Below are positions 18,417 through 26,637 of a stretch of DNA of 64,000 nucleotides, in pieces. The translations under genes and the position numbers were made by a program. Position 1 is the stretch's first letter. The number at the start of each line of letters is the position of its first letter. The DNA lies in NCBI RefSeq assembly GCF_001455205.1, contig NZ_CP013341.1:496001-560000 (forward strand), in the 5' to 3' direction. The notes beneath the pieces are model-generated. The model was given only the letters and a program-made list of their open reading frames with translations. It was not told the DNA's origin and ran no database searches. Source of the stretch: Nitrosomonas ureae. GTDB lineage: Bacteria > Pseudomonadota > Gammaproteobacteria > Burkholderiales > Nitrosomonadaceae.

Positions 18417-18707
18417 TTATTTATGCATAGCTTTCTTAAACATACGATCTATTTTCGATTCCGTATCCATTGAACGTCTGTTTGCTTCGTCTGCAACGCG
18501 TAATGCATCATTTGCTTTTGCATTAGCAGCATCCGCAGCCTGTTTGGCTGCAGCTGCGTCAGCTTTTGCTGAAGCGACATCAGCATTATGTTTATTTTGC
18601 AATTCTTCTAATTGACCAGTCGTTGCACAGCCCGTCAATCCAATAAAAGCACCTGCCACTACTGCCAGCGTTAACATACGTACTGGATGCTGAATTTTTT
18701 CTTTCAT
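18417..18707 (-). CDS. Lpp/OprI-like alanine-zipper lipoprotein
   Basis: A 96-residue lipoprotein with lipobox LTGC (Cys about residue 27) and a mature part made of Ala-rich heptads (ASAKADAAAAKQAADAANAK), typical of the trimeric coiled coil of Lpp and OprI. It ends ...KKAMHK with a C-terminal Lys, as in Braun's lipoprotein, where that Lys is joined to diaminopimelate of peptidoglycan by L,D-transpeptidases. Two such enzymes flank the gene. The start ATG 18707 has AGGAGATTGGA just upstream. The C-terminal Lys linkage is inferred, not shown. Confidence 0.87.
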   Translation of the reverse strand: MKEKIQHPVRMLTLAVVAGAFIGLTGCATTGQLEELQNKHNADVASAKADAAAAKQAADAANAKANDALRVADEANRRSMDTESKIDRMFKKAMHK

Positions 18708-18977
18708 TCCAATCTCCTCAGTTGTTTATTCTATTCAACACGCACAAACATTCACAACTTTACTAGCCACTGATACCACATACCAGCAACGCATTGGAAT
18801 CTTATCCGATTTCTTTCGCAAAATAAATGGATTTTATGACTAATTTACCAACAGCTTAGCTATAAACCCAACAAATAACGCACTAAGTACATAATAAAAT
18901 TATGTATTTCTACGCAGGCACAAGCTCAAGTAATTAACAACAAAGTCATACAAATCATATGGATTATGGAATTATTG

Positions 18978-19553
18978 CTAACGGATATTCACCCATATAC
19001 CTGGTTTAATCCATTTACCCAGCTGATCTATTTGCTCATTTGTCAGCGCAACGCAACCATTCGTCCAGTTGTATTTATGATGAATTTCTTGATCACCTCT
19101 TCCAATACCATGTATTCCAATATGTCCTCCAAGCAATGTATCCTGCGGAGGTGTTCTCCCGCTACTTTTTGCTTGCTTGATTGACAACCAAGTTTCTTCA
19201 TCAATCCTGTTTTCTTCCAATGCACGTTTCGCCGTGTCAAGATTGGGATAATCAAGACCAAAGAAGCGATAATAACGGCTTTTTTCATTAACCCAGCCGA
19301 CTTTGAATCTACCCAAAGGGGTCTTGTCATCTTTTGTCACCTTAGACCAAGTAGTGCCATAACGGCCAATGGCGACATTCTCAAAAACCGCTTGAACGAT
19401 ATCACCTTGCATCACTGACAATGTTTGCTCAACCGTGTCTACATCTATCCAGATTCCATTATCAGCCCGAACAACATTTTGCATAATTGAAAAAACAAAC
19501 AATCCAATTAATAAAATTTTTAAATAATCTTTAAAAAAAATTAGCCAAATCAC
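18978..19553 (-). CDS. L,D-transpeptidase, YkuD domain only
   Basis: A 191-residue protein with an N-terminal hydrophobic signal or anchor (residues 11-30) and one YkuD domain. The catalytic motif is GIHG (His148) followed by NWTNGCVALTN around Cys167. It lacks the LysM-like domain of the 17321 gene and has a different sequence, so it is not a simple duplicate. Short Ldt proteins of this kind may modify 3-3 cross-links, attach proteins, or trim the wall. Its location next to the Lpp-like gene suggests an envelope-anchoring module. The specific reaction is not decided by sequence alone. Confidence 0.88.
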   Translation of the reverse strand: MIWLIFFKDYLKILLIGLFVFSIMQNVVRADNGIWIDVDTVEQTLSVMQGDIVQAVFENVAIGRYGTTWSKVTKDDKTPLGRFKVGWVNEKSRYYRFFGLDYPNLDTAKRALEENRIDEETWLSIKQAKSSGRTPPQDTLLGGHIGIHGIGRGDQEIHHKYNWTNGCVALTNEQIDQLGKWIKPGIWVNIR

Positions 19554-20003
19554 TTTTCAAATTTAATTAGTCAGTTAAATTGATTAATTATGTCATAATT
19601 CCAGCCTCTGTAAACTCACATTAAGGTGCGTATGTATTCGCTATTACTGCCTCATGTTGAATAATTGATAGCTGACAATCGTGCGTTCGCAAATTAATGA
19701 ATTCTGTCGCTGCCTATTGCACACATCATTTCGCGTTTCGATCCGTTTGGTTTGAGTAGAAAACAACACTTCACTAACGATGATCAGCAGCTCGCAATGA
19801 AGCGGCTACCAGGCAATGCTCTAGAGAACGTCCTAATCAGCGTATCTGCCTCACTGTAAATTTAATAGATTCCAGAAAGAACTAATGGATATTGCGAAAA
19901 TATCGAGCTAACCCGGATTTTATCTCGGATCTGCAAAAAATACATCGGTACCAATTAGCACGCTATCATTTTGTATCCAAGCTCTTCACTTTCTAATACC
20001 TCG
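19554..20003. other. Gene-poor stretch with a start-less open frame
   Basis: No intact gene was found in these 450 bases. On the plus strand, 19701-19859 is an open frame of 52 codons ending in TAA with no usual start codon (it follows TGA directly). It has coding-like composition, for example LSRKQHFTNDDQQLAMKRLP. It may be the tail of a decayed gene; I do not recognise the family. Confidence 0.4.
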
Positions 20004-20441
20004 CTAACTAACAATCGGATTTGATATAAATCTTTCCACCAGATCTGGATCGAACTCAGGAGGCTTTTCAGCGGGAGGAATTACATCCGAACACTGCTTG
20101 ATAACCGCCCATTGTTGTATTGCATCATACTCACTTTTAAGTTGCGCATATTCAGATTCTTGTTCTTTAGATCCCGCTAGCGCAAATAACGCTGTCCATG
20201 AAAGTGATAAATCCGCATCCAGTGCCAACTTACCATTAGCCGACACATTGCCATTTGATCTACCTGTTAAATAACTGACTCTGGATTGAATTCGCTCAAT
20301 CTCAGCCAATAATTCAGCGCAACTATAAGTTTGAAATTGTGCGGGCGATATATAGGGCGCATTATATTTTTCTGATGAAGATGCACAACCGGATAACATA
20401 ATAGCTAAGGCAAAAAGAACAGCGACAATAAGTTTCTTCAT
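20004..20441 (-). CDS. Small lipoprotein of unknown function
   Basis: A 145-residue lipoprotein when started at ATG 20441 (MKKLIVAVLFALAIMLSGCAS): the signal peptide has a clear lipobox LSGC and the upstream GAGGGAAAA can serve as a ribosome site. A longer frame to 20489 is less likely. The mature part has a Tyr/Cys segment (TYSCAELLAEIERIQSRV) and a helical region, and ends after a Pro-rich motif. A second Cys pair (CAEL, CSDV) may form a disulfide. No family was recognised. It is divergent from the TraB-family gene. Confidence 0.65.
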   Translation of the reverse strand: MKKLIVAVLFALAIMLSGCASSSEKYNAPYISPAQFQTYSCAELLAEIERIQSRVSYLTGRSNGNVSANGKLALDADLSLSWTALFALAGSKEQESEYAQLKSEYDAIQQWAVIKQCSDVIPPAEKPPEFDPDLVERFISNPIVS

Positions 20442-20676
20442 GATAATTACTTTTCCCTCGAATTTATTATGCTTGCAAATAACTATCACACTACCATCTA
20501 TTTTTATGAATTGTACACCGATACTACAACTCTTTACATCCGCCAGCGCTTATACTCAACCGTTCATTCTTACCGCAATGCTATTCATCCTAACTATCCT
20601 CGTGATAACTACTGTACTGTTATGCAATACTGGTATCATCCGCCATTCCTTTATGATTTATTTCATCCAATAACCC

Positions 20677-21918
20677 ATGATCAATATCGAAGAACAAACC
20701 GCTGAGACATCCGGCATATCCAGCACTCGCGCCGAACCGATCAGAACTGTTAAAGTAAATAACTGCAGCATCACATTACTGGGAACCGCGCATGTCTCAA
20801 AAGCGAGCGCGGATAAAGTACAGGAATTAATAGCCACAGGAAATTATGATGCAGTAGCGGTTGAATTGTGCCCGAGTCGACACAAAGTTATCGTCAACCC
20901 TGATGCTATGGCTAAGATGGATCTTTTCCAAGTAATCAAAACAGGTCAAGCCAGCATGGTCGCTGCGAGTCTCGCATTGGGCGCCTTCCAGCAACGCATG
21001 GCAGAACAGTTCGGCATTGAACCGGGAGCCGAAATGCGCGTGGCAATCAGAGATGCACAAGCTGCTAAGTTACCGGTTTTACTCATAGATCGAGAGATTG
21101 GCACAACGATGAAACGGATCTATCATAATGTCCCCTGGTGGAAACGCATGAATCTGTTCGCTGGTTTAATTGCAAGTGTAATCAGCAAAGAAAAATTCAG
21201 CGCCGAGGAAATTGAGAAGCTTAAGGAAGGGGATGTTCTGGAAAGCTCTTTCTCGCAGTTTGCCGAAAATGAAAAAGATTTATTCCACCCCCTCATCAGT
21301 GAACGGGATGAATACATGTCCGCCCGTCTTCTCAGAGAAAGCAAAGAAAACAACTATCAGCATATCCTCGCGGTGATTGGCGCCGGTCATTTGAATGGTA
21401 TGGCGCAACAACTTGAGGCACAAAGCATCACAAGTCCGAATGAACGAATTGTGCAATTGGATACTATTCCTCCTACCTCTCAATGGCTCAAATTTATTCC
21501 ATGGCTGGTTGTTGCACTTATTCTCACAGGATTTGTTATTGGCTTTATGCGCAGTCCGGAACTGGGAACAACCATGGTCATTGATTGGATACTGATCAAT
21601 GGCGGGCTTTCGGCATTGGGTGCAGCGATAGCTTTCGCGCATCCACTCTCAATTCTGGCCGCTTTTCTGGCGGCCCCGTTAACATCACTCAATCCAACCA
21701 TTGGTGCGGGCATGGTAGTAGCCGCCGTAGAAACTTATTTGCGCAAGCCGGAAGTAGGCGATTTTAAACGGCTCAGAACTGACACAACCACTCTAAAAGG
21801 ATGGTGGAACAATCAGGTTACACGCATCTTATTGATTTTTATTTTTTCTACACTTGGTTCCGCGATTGGCACGTATGTCGCTGGATTCAGAATTTTCGAG
21901 CAACTTAGCTCAAGTTAG
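20677..21918 (+). CDS. TraB/PrgY-family membrane protein
   Basis: A 413-residue protein. The N-terminal TraB domain (residues about 28-260) starts with ITLLGTAHVSKASADKV. It also carries the conserved VAVELCPSRHK and VIGAGHLNGM segments. The C-terminal part has several hydrophobic helices (about 270-290, 300-345 and 385-405) that anchor it in the membrane. Related PrgY proteins act on signal peptides in Enterococcus, and others are thought to be proteases with GxxH-type residues, but the reaction here is unknown. The ABC exporter gene begins 6 bases downstream, so the two are probably an operon and may share a substrate. Confidence 0.85.
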   Translation: MINIEEQTAETSGISSTRAEPIRTVKVNNCSITLLGTAHVSKASADKVQELIATGNYDAVAVELCPSRHKVIVNPDAMAKMDLFQVIKTGQASMVAASLALGAFQQRMAEQFGIEPGAEMRVAIRDAQAAKLPVLLIDREIGTTMKRIYHNVPWWKRMNLFAGLIASVISKEKFSAEEIEKLKEGDVLESSFSQFAENEKDLFHPLISERDEYMSARLLRESKENNYQHILAVIGAGHLNGMAQQLEAQSITSPNERIVQLDTIPPTSQWLKFIPWLVVALILTGFVIGFMRSPELGTTMVIDWILINGGLSALGAAIAFAHPLSILAAFLAAPLTSLNPTIGAGMVVAAVETYLRKPEVGDFKRLRTDTTTLKGWWNNQVTRILLIFIFSTLGSAIGTYVAGFRIFEQLSSS

Positions 21919-21924
21919 ACAGTT

Positions 21925-23781
21925 ATGTTCGGCTTCTTCGAGCGCCTGATCAATCCTTACCCTCCGGAACACCCCATTGAACCACCGCAGGGGTTGTACC
22001 AGTTTTGCCGCCATTACACTCAGGGCATCGAGCCTTATCTTGTATTACTAGCAATTCTGACTACCTGCCTTGCGATCAGTGAAGCCATGCTCTACAGCGT
22101 TCTAGGACGAATGGTCGATTGGCTGGCGGAAAAGAGAACGGGGAACTTTCTGGAAGAAGAATGGCCAACCTTGCTCGGCATGTCGGTTTTCATACTGGTA
22201 GTAATACCGTTATTGGTATTGTTACATTCATTGGTCATCCACCAAACATTGATGGGCAACTTTCCCATGCGTGTGCGCTGGATGTCGCACCGTTATCTGC
22301 TGAATCAAAGCTATGCATTTTTTCAGCACGAATTCAGCGGCCGCATCGCTACCAAAGTCATGCAAACCGCATTATCCGTCCGTGAAACAGTACTCAAGCT
22401 GATTGATGTCATGCTGTTTGTCTCGGTTTACTTGACCACCACCTTATTCCTGGTTATCAATGCAGATCCGGTTTTATGTTTACCATTGCTGGTGTGGCTT
22501 GTTTTATATATTGTTATTTTGTCCTATTTTGTTCCTCGATTGAAACGTATATCCACCTTGCAAGCCGACGCACGCGCGCTCATGACCGGACGTATTGTTG
22601 ACAGCTACACCAACATACTGACATTGAAGTTGTTTTCACGGAGTCAACGAGAATCGGCATACGCTCAGGCAGGCATGGAAGAATTCATGGCAACCGTGCA
22701 CCCTCAAATGCGCTTATCGACAGGCCTAAACTTCTGTGTTTGGGTCATCAATATGATGATGGTATTCGCAACCGGTGCATTAGGCCTAACGATCTGGTTA
22801 CAAGGGGATATCGGGCCGGGCGCCATAGCCATCGTCATGAGTCTCGCAATTCGATTGACCGGCATGTCACATTGGATCATGTGGGAAGTCAACACGCTGT
22901 TCGAAAACATGGGTACCGTCCAAGACGGTATCAACACAATTTCCAAACCACAACTTGTCACTGATATACCCAATGCTATGGAATTAAAGGTGCATCAAGG
23001 CACCATCCATTTCAGTCGCGTTTCCTTCTCCTATCACTCTGAACATCAAGAATCCATGAACATTTTCGATGATCTCAGCTTGCACATTGCAGCCGGTGAA
23101 AAAGTAGGTATTGTGGGTCGATCCGGTTCTGGCAAATCAACCTTCGTTAATTTGCTATTGCGATTCTATGATGTTCAGCATGGCAACGTAACCATCGACA
23201 AACAGGATATCCGTACAGTCACACAGGATAGCCTGCGTGCTAATATTGCCATGGTGACACAGGACACTTCCCTACTGCACCGATCAGTACGCGACAATAT
23301 TTTGTTTGGCAGGCCGGATGCTACCGAAGAACAAATGATCATAGCCGCTAAACAAGCCCAGGCACACGACTTTATTCAATCGCTGAGAGATATCAAAAAC
23401 CGGACGGGTTACAACGCCCATGTCGGTGAACGTGGCGTCACACTGTCTGGTGGTCAGCGACAACGCATCGCCATCGCTCGCGTGCTGTTAAAAAATGCAC
23501 CCATCCTGGTGCTCGACGAAGCTACTTCCGCACTGGATTCCGAAGTCGAGGCCAGCATTCAGCAAAGCCTCTATCAATTGATGGAAGGAAAAACAGTGAT
23601 CGCGATCGCGCACCGGCTCTCAACGATTGCTGCAATGGATCGACTCATTGTCTTTGATAAAGGCCGCATCGTTGAGCAAGGCAGTCACGCCAGACTCATT
23701 GCCAATAATCAACTTTATGCACAATTATGGAATCATCAGTCAGGTGGATTTCTTGGATTACTGGAGAACGATCTGTCTTAA
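21925..23781 (+). CDS. ABC exporter, fused membrane and ATPase domains
   Basis: A 618-residue half-transporter. The membrane domain (about residues 30-330) has six hydrophobic segments, and the ATPase domain has Walker A VGRSGSGKSTFVN, the ABC signature LSGGQRQRIAIARVLLK, Walker B ILVLDEATSALDS and a switch His in AIAHRLSTI. This is the MsbA/MdlB/YheI type of exporter, expected to work as a dimer. The substrate is not predictable from sequence: lipid, peptide or drug are all possible. It is the second gene of the pair with the TraB-like gene. The next gene, a TonB receptor, starts 184 bases later. Confidence 0.9.
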   Translation: MFGFFERLINPYPPEHPIEPPQGLYQFCRHYTQGIEPYLVLLAILTTCLAISEAMLYSVLGRMVDWLAEKRTGNFLEEEWPTLLGMSVFILVVIPLLVLLHSLVIHQTLMGNFPMRVRWMSHRYLLNQSYAFFQHEFSGRIATKVMQTALSVRETVLKLIDVMLFVSVYLTTTLFLVINADPVLCLPLLVWLVLYIVILSYFVPRLKRISTLQADARALMTGRIVDSYTNILTLKLFSRSQRESAYAQAGMEEFMATVHPQMRLSTGLNFCVWVINMMMVFATGALGLTIWLQGDIGPGAIAIVMSLAIRLTGMSHWIMWEVNTLFENMGTVQDGINTISKPQLVTDIPNAMELKVHQGTIHFSRVSFSYHSEHQESMNIFDDLSLHIAAGEKVGIVGRSGSGKSTFVNLLLRFYDVQHGNVTIDKQDIRTVTQDSLRANIAMVTQDTSLLHRSVRDNILFGRPDATEEQMIIAAKQAQAHDFIQSLRDIKNRTGYNAHVGERGVTLSGGQRQRIAIARVLLKNAPILVLDEATSALDSEVEASIQQSLYQLMEGKTVIAIAHRLSTIAAMDRLIVFDKGRIVEQGSHARLIANNQLYAQLWNHQSGGFLGLLENDLS

Positions 23782-23921
23782 CTAATCGATTAAAAACACA
23801 ACCTGTATAACGCATTGTATACCATCTGATATCCGGCAATTTCAATAAAGACAAACCACCCACGCATCACTTAATGATTTAAGGTAATAAAACTCCTATT
23901 TCCCGGATTTTGAGCAGCCGA

Positions 23922-23952
23922 TTGACATGTTTAAATAATAATATTTAAACAT
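23922..23952 (+). promoter_or_regulatory. Candidate promoter with overlapping operator for the TonB-receptor gene
   Basis: TTGACA at 23922-23927 is a good -35 box. It is overlapped by the perfect inverted repeat ATGTTTAAATA-ATAA-TATTTAAACAT (23927-23952), which also spans the likely -10 region. The repeat ends 13 bases before the GTG start of the receptor. This arrangement suits a dimeric repressor, but it could also be an RNA hairpin. The operator role is an inference. Confidence 0.4.
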
Positions 23953-23965
23953 CAAGCGACTCATC

Positions 23966-25969
23966 GTGCTCATTCCACAAAAGTTCCACTCGCTCATCCT
24001 GTATTTTTCCGCAAGTGCAGGGCTGCTATTCGCTTTGCTTTTTACAACAGCACATCCGGCATTTGCTACAGCGAACCTAGAACAATTGAGCTTGGAGCAA
24101 CTGATGAATATCAACATTGTAGGTGCTTCCAAGTATGAACAAAAACAACAGCAAGTTGCTGCTGCGGTCAGCGTGATTACTCGCGCAGATATCAGAAACT
24201 ATGGCTGGCGCACGCTGGGTGAGGCGCTGGCCAGTCTCCCCGGAATTCATACCACGTATGATTATCAATATGAATATCTGGGTACGCGTGGTCTTGGGTT
24301 GCCTGGCGATTTCAATACGCGCGTATTGATTACGATCAACGGCAACCGCATGAACGATGCCACCTATGATCAAGGACCGACGGGGCGTGATTTCCCACTG
24401 GATATCGACCTGATCGAACGAATCGAATTTATACCTGGACCGGGCAGCGCTGTTTACGGCCAAAATGCCATGCTGGGTGTAGTTAATATCATCACCCGCA
24501 AAGGCGCTGACATTAAAGGAGCGGAAGTTTCAGCCTCTTATCAAACAGCCGAAATCATGCCACAGGAGCGCGTCACCTTAGGCAAGCAATTCGACAATGG
24601 CACAGATGCATTGATCTCATTCTCCGGTTTGCAGTCTCGTGGAACGGATCACTTCTTCGAATTTGGCGATTCCGGAATTTCCGGAGTAGCACATCGCCTG
24701 GATGGAGAAAACGTCAAACAAATGTTTGCACGCGCCTCACATGGTGCATTCTCATTTGATTTTATTTATGGTGACCGGCGCAAAGAAGATCCTACGGGTA
24801 TATCTTTCTCAGATCCTTTGGTAGCAGGCCAATTTCAACGCGATCGCCGTCTCAACACACAAATTCAGTACAATGACAATTTCGCCAACGATACCCTAAA
24901 TGTACTCGGCCGCTTGTTTCTCGGTCAATATCGCTATGACAATCCGTTAATTTACGGTGGGGAAAAAACTTTATCTACCGGACCAAGCGACTGGCATGGA
25001 TTGGAATTGCGACTCCTCTCTACCGCGATTACCGATCACAAGCTGATGTTTGGCGTCGAATATCAAAACAATACCCAGATCAAGCAAGCTTTCCAGAATT
25101 TTGATAATCCCGCCGAGAATATTGCGATTAAGAGTTCAGTGGTACGAGTCGGTATATATGCTCAAGATGAATGGAGCATTACCAATACCCTATCGCTTAC
25201 CGCTGGATTACGTTACGATCACAACGATTGGATTGGCAACCGGTTAAGTCCGCGCGGAGCGCTCATCTGGCAAGCCACCTCCAAAACCACTCTCAAGGCC
25301 CTATACGGCCGCGCCCATCGTTCACCGAATTCTTTTGAGCGCGATTATTATGACGGCGTATCTCAAGTGGCCAATCCGGGTTTACACAGTGAATCCATTG
25401 ATACCGCCGAACTGGTCACGGATTACCGTCCGCTGCCGGACATGAATCTGCGTGCAACCGTATACGCTTGGGATATGTACAACCTTATCACGCTAGGAAT
25501 AGATCCCGTCAGCGGGCTTTCGCAATATCAATCGACATCAAAAAAAGTATTAGCCAGAGGCGCCGAATTATCTCTGGACAAAACCTGGCATTGGGGTGCA
25601 CGCTTTCGCGGGAGTTATGGCATCCAGAACGCCGAACAACAAGACTCGCATCTTCCCAATTCACCCTATCATCTGGGAAAAATCAATCTATCGGTCCCGA
25701 TACCATTGATGACTGGTCTACGAGCCGGTTATGAATTGCAGTACTACGGTAAACGCAAAACCCTCGATGGCAGCAATACCGATAGTTATGTACTTTCCAA
25801 TCTTAATTTCGTAACCGATGTTCCCAGGATAAAAGGGCTGGAAGCATCGCTCAGTTTTTATAATCTATTTAATGAGAACTATCTGCACCCGGCCGCGGAT
25901 ACCAACTGGCAAAATACTTTCTGGCAGCCAGGTCGCACCGCTCGCCTCAGATTGGATTATCGCTTCTAA
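23966..25969 (+). CDS. TonB-dependent outer membrane receptor
   Basis: A 667-residue receptor starting at GTG 23966. A signal peptide (to about residue 33, ending HPAFATAN) is followed by the plug domain (SKYEQKQQQVAAAVSVITRA, then GEALASLPGIHTTYD and IDLIERIEFIPGPGSAVYGQ). The 22-strand barrel ends in an aromatic Phe (LRLDYRF). The ligand is unknown; substrates of this family include siderophores, cobalamin and other chelates. The three genes after it encode a YfiR-like protein, a histidine kinase and a cyclic-di-GMP enzyme, so the receptor may act as a sensor as well as an importer. No long signalling N-terminal domain of the FecA type is present. Confidence 0.92.
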   Translation: MLIPQKFHSLILYFSASAGLLFALLFTTAHPAFATANLEQLSLEQLMNINIVGASKYEQKQQQVAAAVSVITRADIRNYGWRTLGEALASLPGIHTTYDYQYEYLGTRGLGLPGDFNTRVLITINGNRMNDATYDQGPTGRDFPLDIDLIERIEFIPGPGSAVYGQNAMLGVVNIITRKGADIKGAEVSASYQTAEIMPQERVTLGKQFDNGTDALISFSGLQSRGTDHFFEFGDSGISGVAHRLDGENVKQMFARASHGAFSFDFIYGDRRKEDPTGISFSDPLVAGQFQRDRRLNTQIQYNDNFANDTLNVLGRLFLGQYRYDNPLIYGGEKTLSTGPSDWHGLELRLLSTAITDHKLMFGVEYQNNTQIKQAFQNFDNPAENIAIKSSVVRVGIYAQDEWSITNTLSLTAGLRYDHNDWIGNRLSPRGALIWQATSKTTLKALYGRAHRSPNSFERDYYDGVSQVANPGLHSESIDTAELVTDYRPLPDMNLRATVYAWDMYNLITLGIDPVSGLSQYQSTSKKVLARGAELSLDKTWHWGARFRGSYGIQNAEQQDSHLPNSPYHLGKINLSVPIPLMTGLRAGYELQYYGKRKTLDGSNTDSYVLSNLNFVTDVPRIKGLEASLSFYNLFNENYLHPAADTNWQNTFWQPGRTARLRLDYRF

Positions 25970-25980
25970 GGCAAGCGATT

Positions 25981-26637
25981 ATGGTATTCCTTTATACAAA
26001 GACGGACCTACAGGTTATTAGACGCTCATGCAGAAAAATTCGGCTATTCCTAAAATCGAAATATGTAACCTTAAATAGTAAGCATAAGCTCCTATTTTAT
26101 TATCAACAACCCAGTTTATTTTATCTTGCACTGATACCGCTATCCTGGCTTTTGATATTAAGTTATTCACCAATGACATACGCAGAACAACCGACGGAAT
26201 ACCGGATGAAAGTAGCCTTTTTATACAATTTTGCTGCATATACTGAATGGCCTGATCGGCATGGCCAGGATTTGAATTTATGCATTTATGGTGACGATCC
26301 GTTTGGAGAACACTTACAGCATTTACAGCAAAAGAAAATTAACGGTCACGAAATAATCATTCGGCATACGAAAAATATCAATGATCTCTCCAATTGCCAA
26401 ATGATATTCATCACCCGGTCAGTCATTGGCAATCTCGATGACATCATCATGCTGTCGCATGAAAGACCCATCCTTACTGTTGCCGATACCCCAGGTACCG
26501 CTTCGCAAGGCATTATGCTAAACATGGCGGTAAAAGAAGGAAAAATTACATTTGAAGCCAATATCATCACGGCAAAGAACAGCGGCTTAAGGCTCAGCTC
26601 CCAATTACTACGTTTTGCCAGTAAGGTATATCAATAA
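25981..26637 (+). CDS. YfiR/DUF4154 family periplasmic protein
   Basis: A 218-residue protein. After an unusually long N-terminus with a hydrophobic signal sequence (about residues 47-63, then MTYAEQP) the rest is the YfiR family domain: YRMKVAFLYNFAAYTEWP, CIYGDDPFGEHL, MIFITRSV and a Ser/Leu-rich end. In Pseudomonas, YfiR holds the diguanylate cyclase YfiN inactive by binding its periplasmic CHASE8 domain. Here the next gene is a hybrid kinase with a CHASE8-like sensor, so YfiR would be expected to control the kinase. The stop codon overlaps the start of that gene by one base (TAATG). The start is the only ATG available. Confidence 0.87.
   Translation: MVFLYTKTDLQVIRRSCRKIRLFLKSKYVTLNSKHKLLFYYQQPSLFYLALIPLSWLLILSYSPMTYAEQPTEYRMKVAFLYNFAAYTEWPDRHGQDLNLCIYGDDPFGEHLQHLQQKKINGHEIIIRHTKNINDLSNCQMIFITRSVIGNLDDIIMLSHERPILTVADTPGTASQGIMLNMAVKEGKITFEANIITAKNSGLRLSSQLLRFASKVYQ

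Noticed and set aside
20469..20705. Plus-strand open frames between the lipoprotein and TraB genes
   Set aside because: They have no ribosome site or family match and overlap the promoter region and the next gene start.
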